Part shown: piece by piece, positions 13,546 to 26,535 of the stretch
Layout: every line of letters begins with the position of its first letter
Position numbering within the stretch: the stretch's first letter is position 1
DNA from: Sialis fuliginosa
Lineage: Eukaryota > Arthropoda > Insecta > Megaloptera > Sialidae
Reading direction: 5' to 3'
Assembly (NCBI GenBank): GCA_961205875.1
Contig: OY540818.1
Span: forward strand, 13,924,761 to 13,988,760
Length of the DNA: 64,000 bases
Translations under genes and position numbers: made by a program
Notes under the pieces: generated by a model
The model's database searches: none
Told to the model about the DNA's origin: nothing
The model's input: the letters and a program-made list of their open reading frames with translations, nothing else

Positions 13546-14960
13546 ACTGGAGAAAAAACATATTTTTTGCTGTATAAAATCATTCGTTTAGTTAGTGATA
13601 TTTTATTTTATTATTGCATTGAGTTAGAAACTTGGATTTATTACAGGACTATGATTTCTAGCCATTCCTGAAAAAAAAGATCTTGACGTCCAGACAGACG
13701 GACAAAGTGATCCTATATGGGTTCTGTTTTCCATTTTGAGGTAGGGAACCCTAAAAAGCAAATACATAATAAAATAATCAGTTTAATTAACTTTTCCACA
13801 GTATATACATATTTGTATACATACACACTATTTATATAACGAAAATTTCTGGCAACTATCCAAGTAATCATAATAGAACATCATGTTTTATTATTAATTA
13901 GCCCACAATATTTCCAACAACAATATCGGAGATACAACAAAAACAGCTCATTGGTTTAATTGGATTAGCTCTTTTGAAACATGAATGAGATTCAAATCGC
14001 GCGATATGTTTTAAATTTTCTTCTATTTTCATTGGACCAGTTTTGCTTTTTGTATCTAATTAGATGGCCCGTTGACAGACTCTAAAATAAATATTTGTTC
14101 TTGACACATATTTTGTAATATCACAATATCTGTCTAATAGTGTGTCCAACTTTTGATTTCACTTTAGTTTTCACAAACAGAATTTTTTCTGGTACATTAA
14201 TTTTAATACATACCTAATCATACCTTATGTCATATAGTTAATTGTTTAATGTGTAAAATAGCTACTAAAATTAATTAAACGCTGTTAATTGTATACGAGT
14301 TTCTTTTAATTATTTATTTTTACATTCTTGAAAGCGTAAAATATTGAATGATATCTTAATTCTATGTAACGTACGTATCTTTCACTCATTGTCAGATCTA
14401 GATCATTAATCCCAACAGTACAAAATCTCGATAAAACAGTACACTAGAAAAAAATATCTGCCATGGGAGCCACATGACTTTCTTATACGCCATTTTGAAA
14501 GGTATACAATTTTTTTTGGTTAAAATAATAATGAATAAGGTTGTAGAAAATGTAATTATCTGTTTAAAATCCGAAAGACGGGGTTGAAAGAATATTCCAT
14601 TCATTAGATACAGAGTGTTTACAAAATCCTTGTAAAACAAATTTTGGGTCCTTGGTTGAGGGTATTCCGGAGTAAATTTTGCTAGGGAGTTTTCAGGAAA
14701 TATACATCTGGACATGTTCTAATCACTGTTTAAATTTGGCACCTCATACATTTTCCTTGTACTTTTTCCTTTATTTCCTGGGCTAAATTCAGTATAATCC
14801 TTCTAACACTCAACTAAAAAATGCAACAAGAAAACCATAACATAAATACGATACAAGAAGGCCATTATATTTAATTTATTTATAAATCCAAGACAGTAGC
14901 ACGTTAACGTAAAAGATTAAACTGTCTGGAATTAAAAATACCGAGACATGAATACATAAA
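13546..14960. other. AT-rich stretch, no gene recognised
   Basis: The only long open frame (14398-14715, minus, 105 codons) has no recognisable domain and lies in repeat-like sequence. I found no splice-consistent exon and no complete mobile element. Confidence 0.4.
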
Positions 14961-14981
14961 TGAATAATAACAAATTACCGC

Positions 14982-15201
14982 ATAATGTCAAGGGATGCAG
15001 TGGCTCATCGCTTCTGGTATGTATGTCTGTTGAATGATGCGATGGTTACAAAACAACAATCTATTGATAGGTGCGCGCGTGGGTGGGTCAGCGGCAACAG
15101 CTCGCAGTAGCCGCCGGGACGCGACGCGCCGCCACACACGCAAGTATTTCTGTAACACGTTGCCACGCCGACGTATAAATCAAAGCGCAACATATTTTAT
15201 A
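14982..15201 (-). promoter_or_regulatory. GC/CpG-rich TATA-containing stretch, candidate promoter and first exon
   Basis: An unusually GC- and CpG-rich segment (GCGCGCGTGGGTGGGTC, CGCCGGGACGCGACGCGCCG) in an AT-rich desert. On the minus strand a TATAAAATA box (15193-15201) sits at its upstream edge. About 190 bp further on, a possible splice donor (ATGCG|GTAATT, donor at 14981 going left) marks the other edge. The layout fits a TATA promoter with a GC-rich non-coding first exon transcribed leftwards, perhaps of the same long-intron gene as the exon at 26.5 kb. On the plus strand a TATAAAT also exists (about 15173), so direction is uncertain. No protein function is claimed for the short open frames here. 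Confidence 0.35.
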
Positions 15202-15557
15202 GGCCACTATGCATTCTCAACATAGATCTACGTAACGTCGTCTTATGGACTTTTTTATATTCTCACTACTAAATATAATACATTACATTGTAACCATGAG
15301 AATATATACCTGTTCGCTGAAATATTGAATAAGTCAATAAATTTTTTGATCTCTACAGTAAATATTGTAAGCTTCTTAACTTTTCATATAAATATTTGCT
15401 TTCTCATATTCATTTATAAAGAAATTATTAAAATTATGAAAACCACTGGATCTTTTTTGATTTATCTTTCAATGGAGTATCTCTTGGAATATTTCACTCC
15501 ATGGAGTAAAGAGCGACGAGTTAACTAACTAATGCGATTACATTCAGCTATAGTTTA

Positions 15558-16304
15558 AGAGGTTACATACTTCCAAAATTAAAAAAAAAAACTTTTTATT
15601 TTTATTATAATTTTATGAACATTTTTTTAAATACTCGAAAATTCCTTATAATAACGAAGTTATAATGATAAATGTGGGGGCGCAATCGATTAAAACATGT
15701 CAAGATTCGCGCGACTCAAGCAATGACAGAAGCTTGAACAGTCCGCAGATTACGAAAAAAAAAGAACATAAAAAATACAAAAATTAAGAAGGAGATATAC
15801 CACATTAACCACAAAAATTGTATACACAAAATTCACTGCAGTTTTAACGCGTTTTCTCGAAACTACCTTTTTCTATGCAGTCTGCCTGATAACTCAAATA
15901 GTCAATATTTTTTAATGTTTTTTTTTTAATCTTCCAAAATACATTCTCTAGAGTCTGTCGAGCCATTTTTTTGATATTTTATTTAATAATTTTTTTATGA
16001 ACAATAAAGGAACAAAATTTTATCTTCAAAATGTCATAAAATGCTTATTTTTTCAAAATTAAAACAATTGGCTCGACAGACTATAAGGAAAACATTACTA
16101 TACAAGAATATTTTTGAATTTTTCAGATCGATCGACCTACGCCGAAGAAATCGTACAGACCATGAGGCAACATTTTTCAAATAATGGTTTTAAGAATTCC
16201 AAAATTTGTTTAATTAATATTTTGTCTTATTTTTAACAATAAACTCCTTAAAATACAACCTGAAAAGTACTGATTTTCACCAGCGCTGGAGGTATGTAAC
16301 CTCT
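15558..16304. mobile_element. TA-target MITE, complete
   Basis: Terminal inverted repeats AGAGGTTACATACTTCC (left) and GGAGGTATGTAACCTCT (right) are flanked on both sides by TA (15556-15557 and 16305-16306). The target duplication suggests Tc1/mariner-type mobilisation. No transposase frame. A second internal inverted pair (AGTCTGTCGAGCCA near 15951 and TGGCTCGACAGACT near 16068) forms a stem about 130 bp across. Confidence 0.8.
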
Positions 16305-16306
16305 TA

Positions 16307-18560
16307 TAGCAGCGAGTAAATTCGCTGTCGTAGCTAGTAATCTCACCCTGTCTAAATGTCTGTGACAGCATAATCTATCTTATAGATAAATCGCTAAAAA
16401 CGGACATTATATACATATAATGTAGGAGATGTCTCATTTGTCAATTTCGTGTTGACTGTCACCAACGAATTGATCCTAACAATAAAAACTGCAGAAGAAT
16501 AATAATTATAAATATTGTTAATTGATATTGTTCAGCCCATAAAAACAAATACTTTCGCAATACAGGTACACACATTTCAAAAATATTGATAAATACAAAA
16601 TATGTTTAGAAATTCTGCAAACATCGGAGATATCCGTAAATCATGTGACGATATTTTGAATCAAACAAACACACATACACAGAAGTATACATACTAAATA
16701 TACCACGTTTTTTAAATTTATGAAATACCGACTGGCTCGCATGTTTTCACACATTTTTTTGTGAATAATTCTATGTGACAGAGGTCGACAACCTTTATAA
16801 AAAGATCATATATTTTGTAAATATCATATTATATTAATTATAAAAGTACTTTTCCCAAGGCTTAGAAAAAAATATTTATATTAAGAAGATGTGTTTTTAA
16901 TCAAAATATACTGTTGGTAAAAAAATAAAAACCACAAATATTACTGACAATGAATAAAGTATTAAGGTTTAACGTTTCGACCGCTTACTTAAGAGGATTT
17001 TTTTTATAATTTCTTGAATAACATAGTTTCCATCATCATCTACATATCACACTCTGCTATCTATCAAGAAGATGAAATATCCTTGTTTAAAAAATTCCTG
17101 TTTCTCCTTAGAAAAAAATTGTTCAAGGATCATTTTAACATGGTTTACATTTCTATGTCTCTGATTTCTTAAATTTAAAATAGTCAAGTGTGGGTACATT
17201 TTTGTTGCATTTGTGTAGACCTGCCTAAAGACACCCCACTCAATGGGTAAGTGAAAAAAATTGAGTACATTTTTCAGTTTATGGGATGGAGTTCAAAAAA
17301 TTATTTTCTCAAAAATCTTATCATTTCTGTTTTTGGGTCATAAATCTATCATACTTCCGTAAGTATATCAAATTTCATCTTAATGGGTATATAAATGATA
17401 GAATGGGAGGGTTGTGAGCTGACATTATACAGACAAAAAAACGGACACACCGAAACCATAAGTTATTCAATTTACCGAAATAAGTAATAGTCAAAGGGTG
17501 CAATGTCCCACCAAATACTAGCTTTCTGATTTGGTGACAACCATTGTTTATTACGTTTTCTGTTGTCATAAATGAATCATTTTTCTTCACCTGTGGCATT
17601 ACGTTTTAAAAAAGTTTCGACTGGTCGCATAACACACTAATAGCAAAAACGAAAAAAAAAACTTTCCGGTACACCACACAAAGCAAAAAAGATTAAGTTT
17701 CTACTTGTTATGTAGAATAATAAATAAAAAATGAAATAAGAATGGTCACAGAATTGGTAACTATTGAAAATTCTACATTTTTTTTTAAATTAGAGAAAAT
17801 TCGCAACAGACAATTAAATCTGAAGTAAGATATACATTACAATATTTAGCACATGCAACCATCATGTCTACCACATTAACAAGTTGTACGTTTAGATTTG
17901 AAAATAAACAAGCGCCACGAAAACGTCAATCGCTTTTCATGATTCATTATAGGATTTATACACACTTGTCTATAGATCATAACACTGACGAACTGAAATG
18001 AGTCATAGCAGCGAGAGCTGAAATAAGTACAGAAAAATTAGATCATGTCAGATTTATCAAACGTCTTTATAAAACTAGTTTACGTATGTTTATATTTGAT
18101 AAATTGATATTTCTTTTAGAGAAGACATTTCAAACAAAGCGAATGTTCGACGTGCTAACAAAAATTATGCAGAGGAAAAAAAACGTAAGATGATTTTTTT
18201 AAGAACACATGTTTTATTGGTGAACTAGAATTTCCCCGTCGTGTCGCTCACATGTTTTTCAAAATCTGTGAATGCCCGTACGACCAATTATTCTAAAATC
18301 TTTAGCACAACCCCACCGATAGTGATATTTTAAGTATCACAACTGCAAGTGATTTTCCTTTCTATATTTTTATTAGAAAATATTTTGCTCCCCCCCTCGT
18401 TGGAAAATATTCTGCATACTCCCCTAGATACGTTCATAAAGGATGATATTGTTGTAACAATCACTCGTGTTCTGAGATTGGGAACAAAACCAGGACGTGT
18501 TTAGAATTACAGCACTTTATATTCTGGATATACAAAAATGTATTACCAATAAATAAACAA
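16307..18560. other. AT-rich stretch, no gene recognised
   Basis: No coding exon or RNA gene identified. Around 17330-17460 there is another degraded dispersed repeat tail (ATTTCATCTTAATGGGTATA, then ACAGACAAAAAAACGGACAC). Confidence 0.4.
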
Positions 18561-18706
18561 AAAAGGGCTCGAAATGTCAATTGGGTCAAAGAGAATATAA
18601 ACATATCAATCATCGTTCATTAAAATACGCCCTCCCACAACAAAAGCAAACGGAAACAAAGAACCTACAACGGTACAGTTTTTGTGCTGCTGCACCACCA
18701 CCGATA

Positions 18707-18724
18707 CGCAATGACGTCATTGCG
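18707..18724. promoter_or_regulatory. perfect 18-bp palindrome with a CRE (TGACGTCA)
   Basis: CGCAATGACGTCATTGCG is its own reverse complement and contains the consensus cAMP-response element bound by CREB/ATF-type bZIP factors. It sits in a locally GC-richer patch (about 18620-18740, with CGCCCTCCC upstream). That chance occurrence is unlikely, but no neighbouring gene could be assigned. Regulatory role is inferred. Confidence 0.45.
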
Positions 18725-19691
18725 GTCATACTGTCGCATCAGTATTTAGTAAAATCTATATACCTATATATACTTCTGAAACATTTTTTTTTAAATCTTA
18801 CCTAGATTACCTATATGTTATTTTATAGCATTTAAAAAAAAACACCATTATAATTTTTACAATTACTTCTTACCACGCTTCCGGTTTAAATCGCATCAAA
18901 GACTACCTGAAGATCAAAATCAAAATATGTTTGTCTGCAGTTTGTATGTCTTTTTCAATTTCTATTATATAAAAACATAGTAACCATGGAATATTAAATA
19001 TTTTAAAATATATTAATTGAAAATTGAAATATAAAGAAACATTACACTTCCAAGAAAGGTAAAATATCTAAATTGATTGTGATTGTTGCTAACCTATTTA
19101 TTTTTGATTTTCATACAAAATCTAAGACGGGACCTGGTGTTTCCTGGAAATTTGAAAATACATATTACGATTTTCTCAGTAAATAATGTACGGACTTTAT
19201 TTCGATTTTCACTAATAGATAGGTTTAGGTTTACGTGCATAATTCATGAAGACATAAAGTTGTGGACATGTTGGGTGGGCATGTTGAATATTTTAAATCA
19301 CTATGATTTTATGAATATTAACCCGAGTAACACCTGGTCCTATGCGCTAGTTTTTAATAAATAAAAATAGAAATTAAAATTTAATACACAGTTAAATTTA
19401 TGAAAATATTTTTGAATAAAAACAATTTTTGAAAGCACTGCTTCAAATTAAATATTGTGCTGAAATATGAAAGAATAAATAATGAATAATTTTGTACGCC
19501 GTTGTAACCAATTTTCATATATTTATATGTTTATATAAAAGCTAAATACGTTAATGATACTTATTCAAATGTACATGTACATAAATTTATTTATAAAACA
19601 CACATATTTCAAAAATAACATGCTAACGTCGTTCCCGTCATCTCTAACTCAAATATGTTGTGTCTCCTGGACCGGTATGCGATATTATAAT

Positions 19692-20467
19692 CAGGGATGG
19701 CAAAACGTTGTCATAATTATAAATACTAATATTCTCTTCTAAATTCCATAAAAAATTCATAGATACTATCACAAAATTAATACATCATTTGATTGAATTT
19801 ACAATTAGATTATGAAAGATTATGGATACATAACAACCTATGCTAGTTCATATTTTATGAAACTGTTACCAAAATTTATGGCGGCCATATTTTCTTAAAC
19901 GTCACTTTCGTCATTTCCATGCATATTATCCCAGAGGCGTCAGTTGAAAATTTATAAAATGCAAATATGCTTTAAATTACAATTGAATTTAGTAGTATGT
20001 ATGAGAAATGATAGTTCCAAATAGACGTTTCTCTGTTAATCAATTATCACTGAAATACTTTTAAAGACAATATAAAACATTTATTATTAATTAATTTTAC
20101 AATTCAAAGTAATTGATATTTATTTTAAAACCTGAATGATACGCCAATGACTCGTGGAGCAATTTTTCGTAGGGCGATATGATAACAATGCTAGGTAAAG
20201 TGTTATTTGTCCTTTACCTTTCCTTGTCTAAGGAAATACCTCTGTTCTAAATTTCATAACAAATCCATAGATATAATCGCAAAATTAATACCTCATTTGA
20301 GAGTATTTGCAAGCTTGCAAATATTTGTTAGCTAGACTGTAATACTGGAAGGTAATATACATAGAATGCAAAAAAATACGCTTAATAAGGAGCATATAGT
20401 GTCCTACAACCTACAAGGCAATGTATCGTAATATAATATAACAAAAAGTTTATTCGTTGCCATCCCT
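19692..20467. mobile_element. probable MITE with CAGGGATGGCAA ends
   Basis: Left end CAGGGATGGCAAAACG and right end CGTTGCCATCCCT are inverted repeats. No clear target duplication. Two copies of a roughly 55-bp block (CTAAATTTCATAACAAATCC and its relative) lie inside at about 19741 and 20248; a third copy is inside the MITE at 23462-23793, so these elements share or exchanged internal sequence. Confidence 0.55.
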
Positions 20468-22556
20468 ACTTACCACACACAACTTAAATTGAGATTATTT
20501 AATATTCTAGATGTAACTCGCATAAACGACAGTAAACATACAAACTCTATGATGTTAAATGAGCTCTTAGCGAGAAATAAATACACGTAGATCTGCCCAA
20601 TCTAAATAAACCACGGCGGCTATTTTACGTCCAACGATATACATACATTACACAAATCAATTTTGCGAACATTAGTAAATAAAAATTATCGACGTAAATT
20701 ATGTTTTTTCTAAAAACAAACATCAGTTTTGCGTTTATACGTGTATAAAAACAGCATTTAAGAACCCTAAGAAAATATTTGAGGTCCTTTTTTGTTCTTC
20801 ACCTTGGTCAAGGAGTCAAGAGGTCAAACAGGAAATATGTTGCATTGTATATTAATTTTAAGATGACAACAAAACTAAAGGTTTTTATATGAACCTTTAC
20901 CCCCATCAACCCCTTGATGTTTTCCTAAAATAAAAGATAATTTTGACATATAAAAACATAGTATTCCCATGTTCCCCAAAAAATCGTCGCGAAATGGTTA
21001 AATACCTACATTCAATAACATATAACTGTCAATAATATCAGGGCAGTATTGTGATTGTGTTTATCAGTCTATATATGTGTTTGTATGTGTAACATGTGTA
21101 ATTAAACAACATATAGTTACCGGTAATTTTTTTGATGCGGAATTTCGCTTCGTGTAACAAGAAACAAACAATTCTCGGTAACCCCTGCATTTATACATAA
21201 ACAGTAAACATGTCGTATTGAATAAAAACAGTAGCGTCGAAACTAGACTACTTGAATTTTGACTTTTTATTTAATCAAGAAAAATATGTCCAAAATGTAC
21301 CTAGTTTCAATTGTTAACAAAAACACATTTTATATTCGCAATCCGACAATTCATTAGTTTTAATTTCGTGCTTATATTTTAAATAAATTTGTTTTATTAA
21401 TATTTCAATTGCATTAACCCGTCGCCACTGCAGAACTTGAAATAGTTCAAAAAATGTCAAAATAAATAAAAAATGTGTAAGTAATATTCATAAATAAATG
21501 ACAATGTACACCACTGATATTAAAAACAATATAAAAACGAGATAATGCATTATCAACACAAAGCTTCTGTTGTTTAATATAAACGTAAAACTGTTATTTT
21601 AACTAAGTTCGTCTCACTTTAAAATAGTTCCAAGAAAAGACCAACTGAATTGTTTTACTTTTTCGTAGTACTATAGTATTTTAATTGAATTGCACTAAAA
21701 CAAATAAAATGAGTGCAGTGTATAATATCATGAATAGAAAAAACTTCACCCAACAACGAACGTTTCTATATTTAATTCAACATACATAAATAACTAAATG
21801 ATATTTAGGAAAATACGTATACTTAAAATTATTTATAGAAGATATAAATTCAAAATTACATGCCAGCAGTTTATATCAGTACAACGTCATAATTTAACGA
21901 ATTCATTTTGTCTTTTAAAACATATGTTTTTTGCATCTAATAAATAAAATTAAATTAATTGCCATATTAAATTGGAGTAATATATCAATTACATGTGCAA
22001 ATTATAAATATATTAATTTAAACAAATATTATATAACTAAAAAATATAACTACAGAAAACTCAAAGAGAATATTAGTTTTATATACTATTTGACGTTTCT
22101 AGTTTTTGTGTTATTTATTTCCCCCAAAAAATAAACAATTAAAATCATTCAAAAACTAATCAAAATTGTCCAAACTAAAACAAAAACATCCTCAAAAATG
22201 TTCGCATTTCTATATAACACAAGATAGAAATAAATATTAAAAATATAATATCAAAGAAACCCCATAATTCATGTTATAATTATATTATTCACACTACACA
22301 CCAGGCATGTCACATTATTTATTGTTAATATAAATGAATAGACATTTAATTTTCATAACAATGTGTCCAACTGAATAATCACTTTCTCTTCAGGGATCAC
22401 GCGAGAGCGTGACAAAACGGTACGCTAGCGATACAGCGTGAAAAAGAAGAAAGTATACAATAAAAACGAATTAAATATAAAAAAAATACAATTAACAATA
22501 AATTACAATAAAATAAGGCACCGTATTAAAGCTTTACCTTTTTCGTAACTTAAGTA
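20468..22556. other. AT-rich stretch, no gene recognised
   Basis: No supported exon, RNA gene or complete element. A short GC-richer patch near 22390-22440 (CACGCGAGAGCGTG, GTACGCTAGCGATAC) contains small imperfect palindromes of unknown meaning. Confidence 0.4.
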
Positions 22557-23089
22557 AGGTATTGGCAACAGTCTTGGATATGACCCCAGTGATGGTTATT
22601 TTTTAATTAAATGTACTGAATTAGAAATATTTGTTAATATTTGATTACTACTATTTCTGAATATTAATCTATATTAACTGTCTTACAGCGTGATTTGATG
22701 ACAATCGGCCAATAGGTGTCAAAATGGTGGACATTTATTACTATATTATCATAGCAACTGCTTTACATTGTTTCAAATTTGACGATTCTTTCTTTTATAT
22801 CTTTTGTGTCGTAGTACTTATCATTTTGTAATCATTAACAAGTGTCCAACACTACGTGTTCATTATTGGTTTTACTTTATCCATTACAGGAGAAATAACA
22901 CGAACAAAATAAAAATTTATAATTTAAAAAACAATCTATAATTGCGGACTTTGGTAATTAAATTGGTTAAAAAAAGAGTTAATTGTTTTATTAATAACAT
23001 GAGTTCATGAGAATTACAAAAAAGAAGCCCGTCAATCACAAAAACAGTAAACCTTGCTCTAATAGCGGCCATAACTGGTGCCAGTACCT
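22557..23089. mobile_element. complete MITE, family A, TA target duplication
   Basis: Ends AGGTATTGGCAACAGT and ACTGGTGCCAGTACCT are imperfect terminal inverted repeats flanked by TA on both sides (22555-22556, 23090-23091). Truncated relatives occur at 11497-11653 and 13259-13545, so this is a multi-copy family in the window. The TA duplication points to a Tc1/mariner-like transposase acting in trans. No coding capacity. Confidence 0.85.
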
Positions 23090-23461
23090 TATTTTAAATT
23101 ATCTCAAAATAACATTTATCAAATATATGAAACCCACATATCTTAAATAATATTAAATGAAAAAAAATCGATAAAATAATAATCAGGACTATTAAGCTTA
23201 TCTTATAGTAAATAAAATTAAGTAAATTATCAATATTTCCTATAATTTCATTATTACCTACTCGATGTTTTTATTACTTCTCACATTAGTCATATTTTAT
23301 ATTTACATTTTTACAAAACCTTATCGTAGATACGCATTACAACAAAATTAACTATAGTTTAGAAAGAAACATATAAGTAGAGGTATATTAATAATTATTT
23401 TAATTAGGTACATGTTACAAAAAGTTCTTGCTCTACCATCAAATAAAAAAAATACAACTCA

Positions 23462-23793
23462 TGCCCGGTATCATAAAGGACCTAACAAATTTGTTAGCTA
23501 ACAAACGCTTTCAACTGAGATATCAAACTTATATGACAGTTCTTTTGGAGTTTGTTGATGACTTTGACAAGTTTCGCGCACGCGTTGTAGGTAAATACAA
23601 ACGGTATTAAAACAGTGATGATGTTATGAAAATTATTTTGTACGGTCAAAGATGCCAACTGTGTTACAATTAGTTGAAGTGTCACTGCTCTAAATTCCAT
23701 AACTAATCCATAGATACTAGTACAGAATTAATACCCCATTTGAATGTAATTGCTAGCTAACAAATTTTGTTAGGTCTTTTATAATACCGGGCA
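23462..23793. mobile_element. PIF/Harbinger-like MITE with long inverted repeats
   Basis: Left terminus TGCCCGGTATCATAAAGGAC and the right terminus (ATACCGGGCA at 23784-23793) belong to inverted repeats over 40 bp long that continue through TAACAAATTTGTTAGCTA. A 3-bp duplication TCA flanks it (23459-23461, 23794-23796). A 3-bp target and a GCCCGGTAT terminus match the element at 47538-49385, so both probably belong to one superfamily. Two short open frames on opposite strands here are by-products of the inverted repeats. Confidence 0.75.
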
Positions 23794-23796
23794 TCA

Positions 23797-25454
23797 GCAT
23801 AAGATCTCATAAAAAATATTAAACGCATTACAAGTTGACCTCTGTGAAGAAATTCTGCCATGTAACGCCTTCTCAAGAAAGCATGACAAACACGGGGTTT
23901 AAAAACGAAAGTATATTAAATGCTATTTAATATTTATAAGAGCTGTTTGACAATGCTATTGTACAGATTATGCTAATGTTATTGTAACGTGAAACAAAAA
24001 TAATTCATTAAAAATGTAAACAGTAAATAAATAAAATTCTTAAAGCCGAGATATTCTTCTTCGATTCGAAAATAAAAGTAATGGTCTAATGACAATTATA
24101 TTTATAAACAATAGTAACTTTTCTGGTATCGGATTCTCAGTAAAAGCATTGCAGAATTTGTATAAAAAATCAACAGCGCTATATACGGAAATATCAAAAT
24201 TGTTTATAAAAACATCTTTCAAGTGACCATACAGTACTTCCTCGTGCTAAATTCACCATTCGTTTTTAAACAATTCCAATCAAAATCTAAAATTTTCTGC
24301 TAAGTAAACGTCAAAATGACAATTTATTATTATTATTATTTATTATTTTGGGATGTCACCTCCCCCTTACACACGATTTTAATGATTTTTAAATAGTACC
24401 ATACGCGTCCTCCGTATAGCCAAACTCAACCAACAAGCCAAGTTTCATTATTATAGATTCAATGGTTCATGAGTTATGCGTGTGACAGACATACACACGC
24501 ACAGACAGACAGACACGGAACAAAAAAAGTGTATGTATTGACCCCTGAAACGGAAATATCAAGTGAAAATTTTTAAATCAGAGAAAAAATAATAATCTTT
24601 GAAAAATGATCACAAAGCTTCTCGTATCTTTCAGATATGGCGAGGAAACAAAAAATGTGTTGCTTTTTTGATATATTAATATAAATATTTAGATTACTAG
24701 TTGTAAAATAAAAATGTGTAGGTGTCAAAGTCATGAATCGGCTAGGGGAAATAACAGATTTTGTAAAACATTGATTTATAGTTTGAATTTTCCACAAAAT
24801 GAGTTCATCCATCTTAATTTAATTAAATACATATGCCTACATATTTTCTTTGTTTCCGTTTGAAATTTTATCAGTCGACATTTTTTTTAAATTGAATTAT
24901 TGAAGTAAGAAAACTAAAAACATAAAAAAATATAAAAAACGAATAATCCTCAAATTTTAACAATTTGTATTTTTTTGGTATTCTCTAATTTTTTGAAAAT
25001 ATATATCACATAAAACAATACTTTTTCTTTAAATCACAATTTAACAAAGGTTTTTTCAAGGAACATAAAAACAAGTAAGAGGTTAACATAATATGAAAAT
25101 ATATACCTATCTACGCAATCATAAATAAAATAACATTTTTTTCTTCGGTTCATCGAACAACAAATACTGTATCAAAAAAATCTAGCACTTCTCAAGACAA
25201 AAATGTATCACATCTTTTATATTGTCATCCCTTTCACAATTTTTATTATTATATCGACATCGTTATTATTAGAACTGTTCACCCAAGCGTCAAATCGTAT
25301 ATTTGATCACCATCGCTTTCCGATCAATCGGCAATGCACATAGGTACACATATATCTCATAGGTCTTAGACGGAATCCTCTTTAACTTTCCGGACCGCTG
25401 CTATGGTTACTACTCGAATACACATCGCTGATTTATCTCAAACTATATTTATAC
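23797..25454. other. AT-rich stretch with one repeat tail
   Basis: No gene recognised. At about 24390-24520 a dispersed tail is visible (AGTTTCATTATTATAGATTC, GAGTTATGCGTGTGACAGAC, then ACAGACAGACAGACACGG). Confidence 0.4.
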
Positions 25455-26012
25455 CAGTGGCGTAGGTTCTTAATATTAAACCCGAATATAAACTACTGCA
25501 TAAAAGATTTTTTTTTCAGAACATTTCAAATTTTTAAATTTATAAGTAAATCTAAACTTTTAATTTTATTTGTTCTTATAATATGATCTTCATCAGTAAA
25601 GAAAGATGTGACGCAAGCTGAAAAAAAATTCGTTGAGATCCATATATCAAAAGTATGTGTTGAAAAACGCGTATAAATAGTACCTACTTCCGATTTGGTT
25701 AACCAAGCAACATTAGGTACTCCATAATATACACGCATAAAAGATAAAATATTGTTTAAAACAAAGAATCTATTGTTTTCGACCAACAATATTGCTTTAA
25801 AGAGAAACAATAACTTATGTTAGTTGGATTAAGAATATACTTATTCTTATATTAAGAAAATATTCTTTATGGCCCAAGGCAAATTTTTCTGTGTAATAAT
25901 ACTTTCAACATTACCCCTAAATTGAAAAAATAACTATTTTTTCCCCAACTAAAATTCCGGGGGTCCGGATAATAATAAACATTTTTATCACTTCGGCGTT
26001 ACTACGTTACTG
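25455..26012. mobile_element. possible degraded hAT-like element
   Basis: The left edge CAGTGGCGTAGGTTCTTA is a typical hAT-type terminus. A partly matching inverted copy (TACTACGTTACTG) ends at 26012, and the GC-rich phrase CCGGGGGTCCGG inside is typical of such elements. No target duplication could be matched, so boundaries are tentative. Confidence 0.4.
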
Positions 26013-26460
26013 AACTAAAGCAATGCAATGTTTTATAAGTGACGTCAACTTTTGATAAGGTCCGTTTTGAAATTACGTGATTTGTCAAATTTGAAACAAT
26101 ATGTCATAGGTTTGGTTTATAACAAAATTATATGTACATACATTTGGTATAATATATGAATTATTATTTTTAATTAAATTTTGATTATTTTCAATCATTA
26201 GCACCGAGCTTTATCAATGAAAGGGTATCAACTATCAATCCATCTAGATGGGTCGTGATACATTTTCATTAATACTGTATTTTAAAATATATATTATATT
26301 ATAAATTATAAATAAATTCGTTATGTAAATACTTTACATAATTTAGATCGATAAATTAACATTTACAACAACAAATTATTATTTATTTACACAATCGGAA
26401 TGTTGAACTATAAACATTTATTTGTGCTATTTTTTAATGTAATAATATAATTAAACTGAC

Positions 26461-26535
26461 CTGTGAATATCTCGATGTTTGGGGGGCTGCAACCGATGCA
26501 GCATTGTGTAATGCACTGTGTTCATCTTCTGCCAT
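26461..26535 (-). CDS. candidate first coding exon of an unidentified gene
   Basis: On the minus strand an ATG in a favourable context (CCAATGG) opens 25 codons, MAEDEHSALHNAAS..., ending TSRYSQ. They run straight into a strong splice donor CAG|GTCAGT, leaving phase 0. The exon is clearly GC-richer than its surroundings. The next exon should lie at lower coordinates on the minus strand, inside the gene-poor left 26 kb or beyond it. I do not recognise the N-terminus and could not join it to the exon-like segment at 3.5 kb, though a single long-intron gene covering both is possible. No domain visible in this short piece. Confidence 0.55.

Noticed and set aside
14398-14715. 105-codon minus-strand frame as a gene
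   Set aside because: No recognisable domain, no splice signals, and wording typical of dispersed repeats.
15005-15225. Short overlapping frames on both strands in the GC-rich stretch
   Set aside because: Both exist because GC-rich DNA has few stop codons; composition and TATA box favour a promoter/5' UTR.
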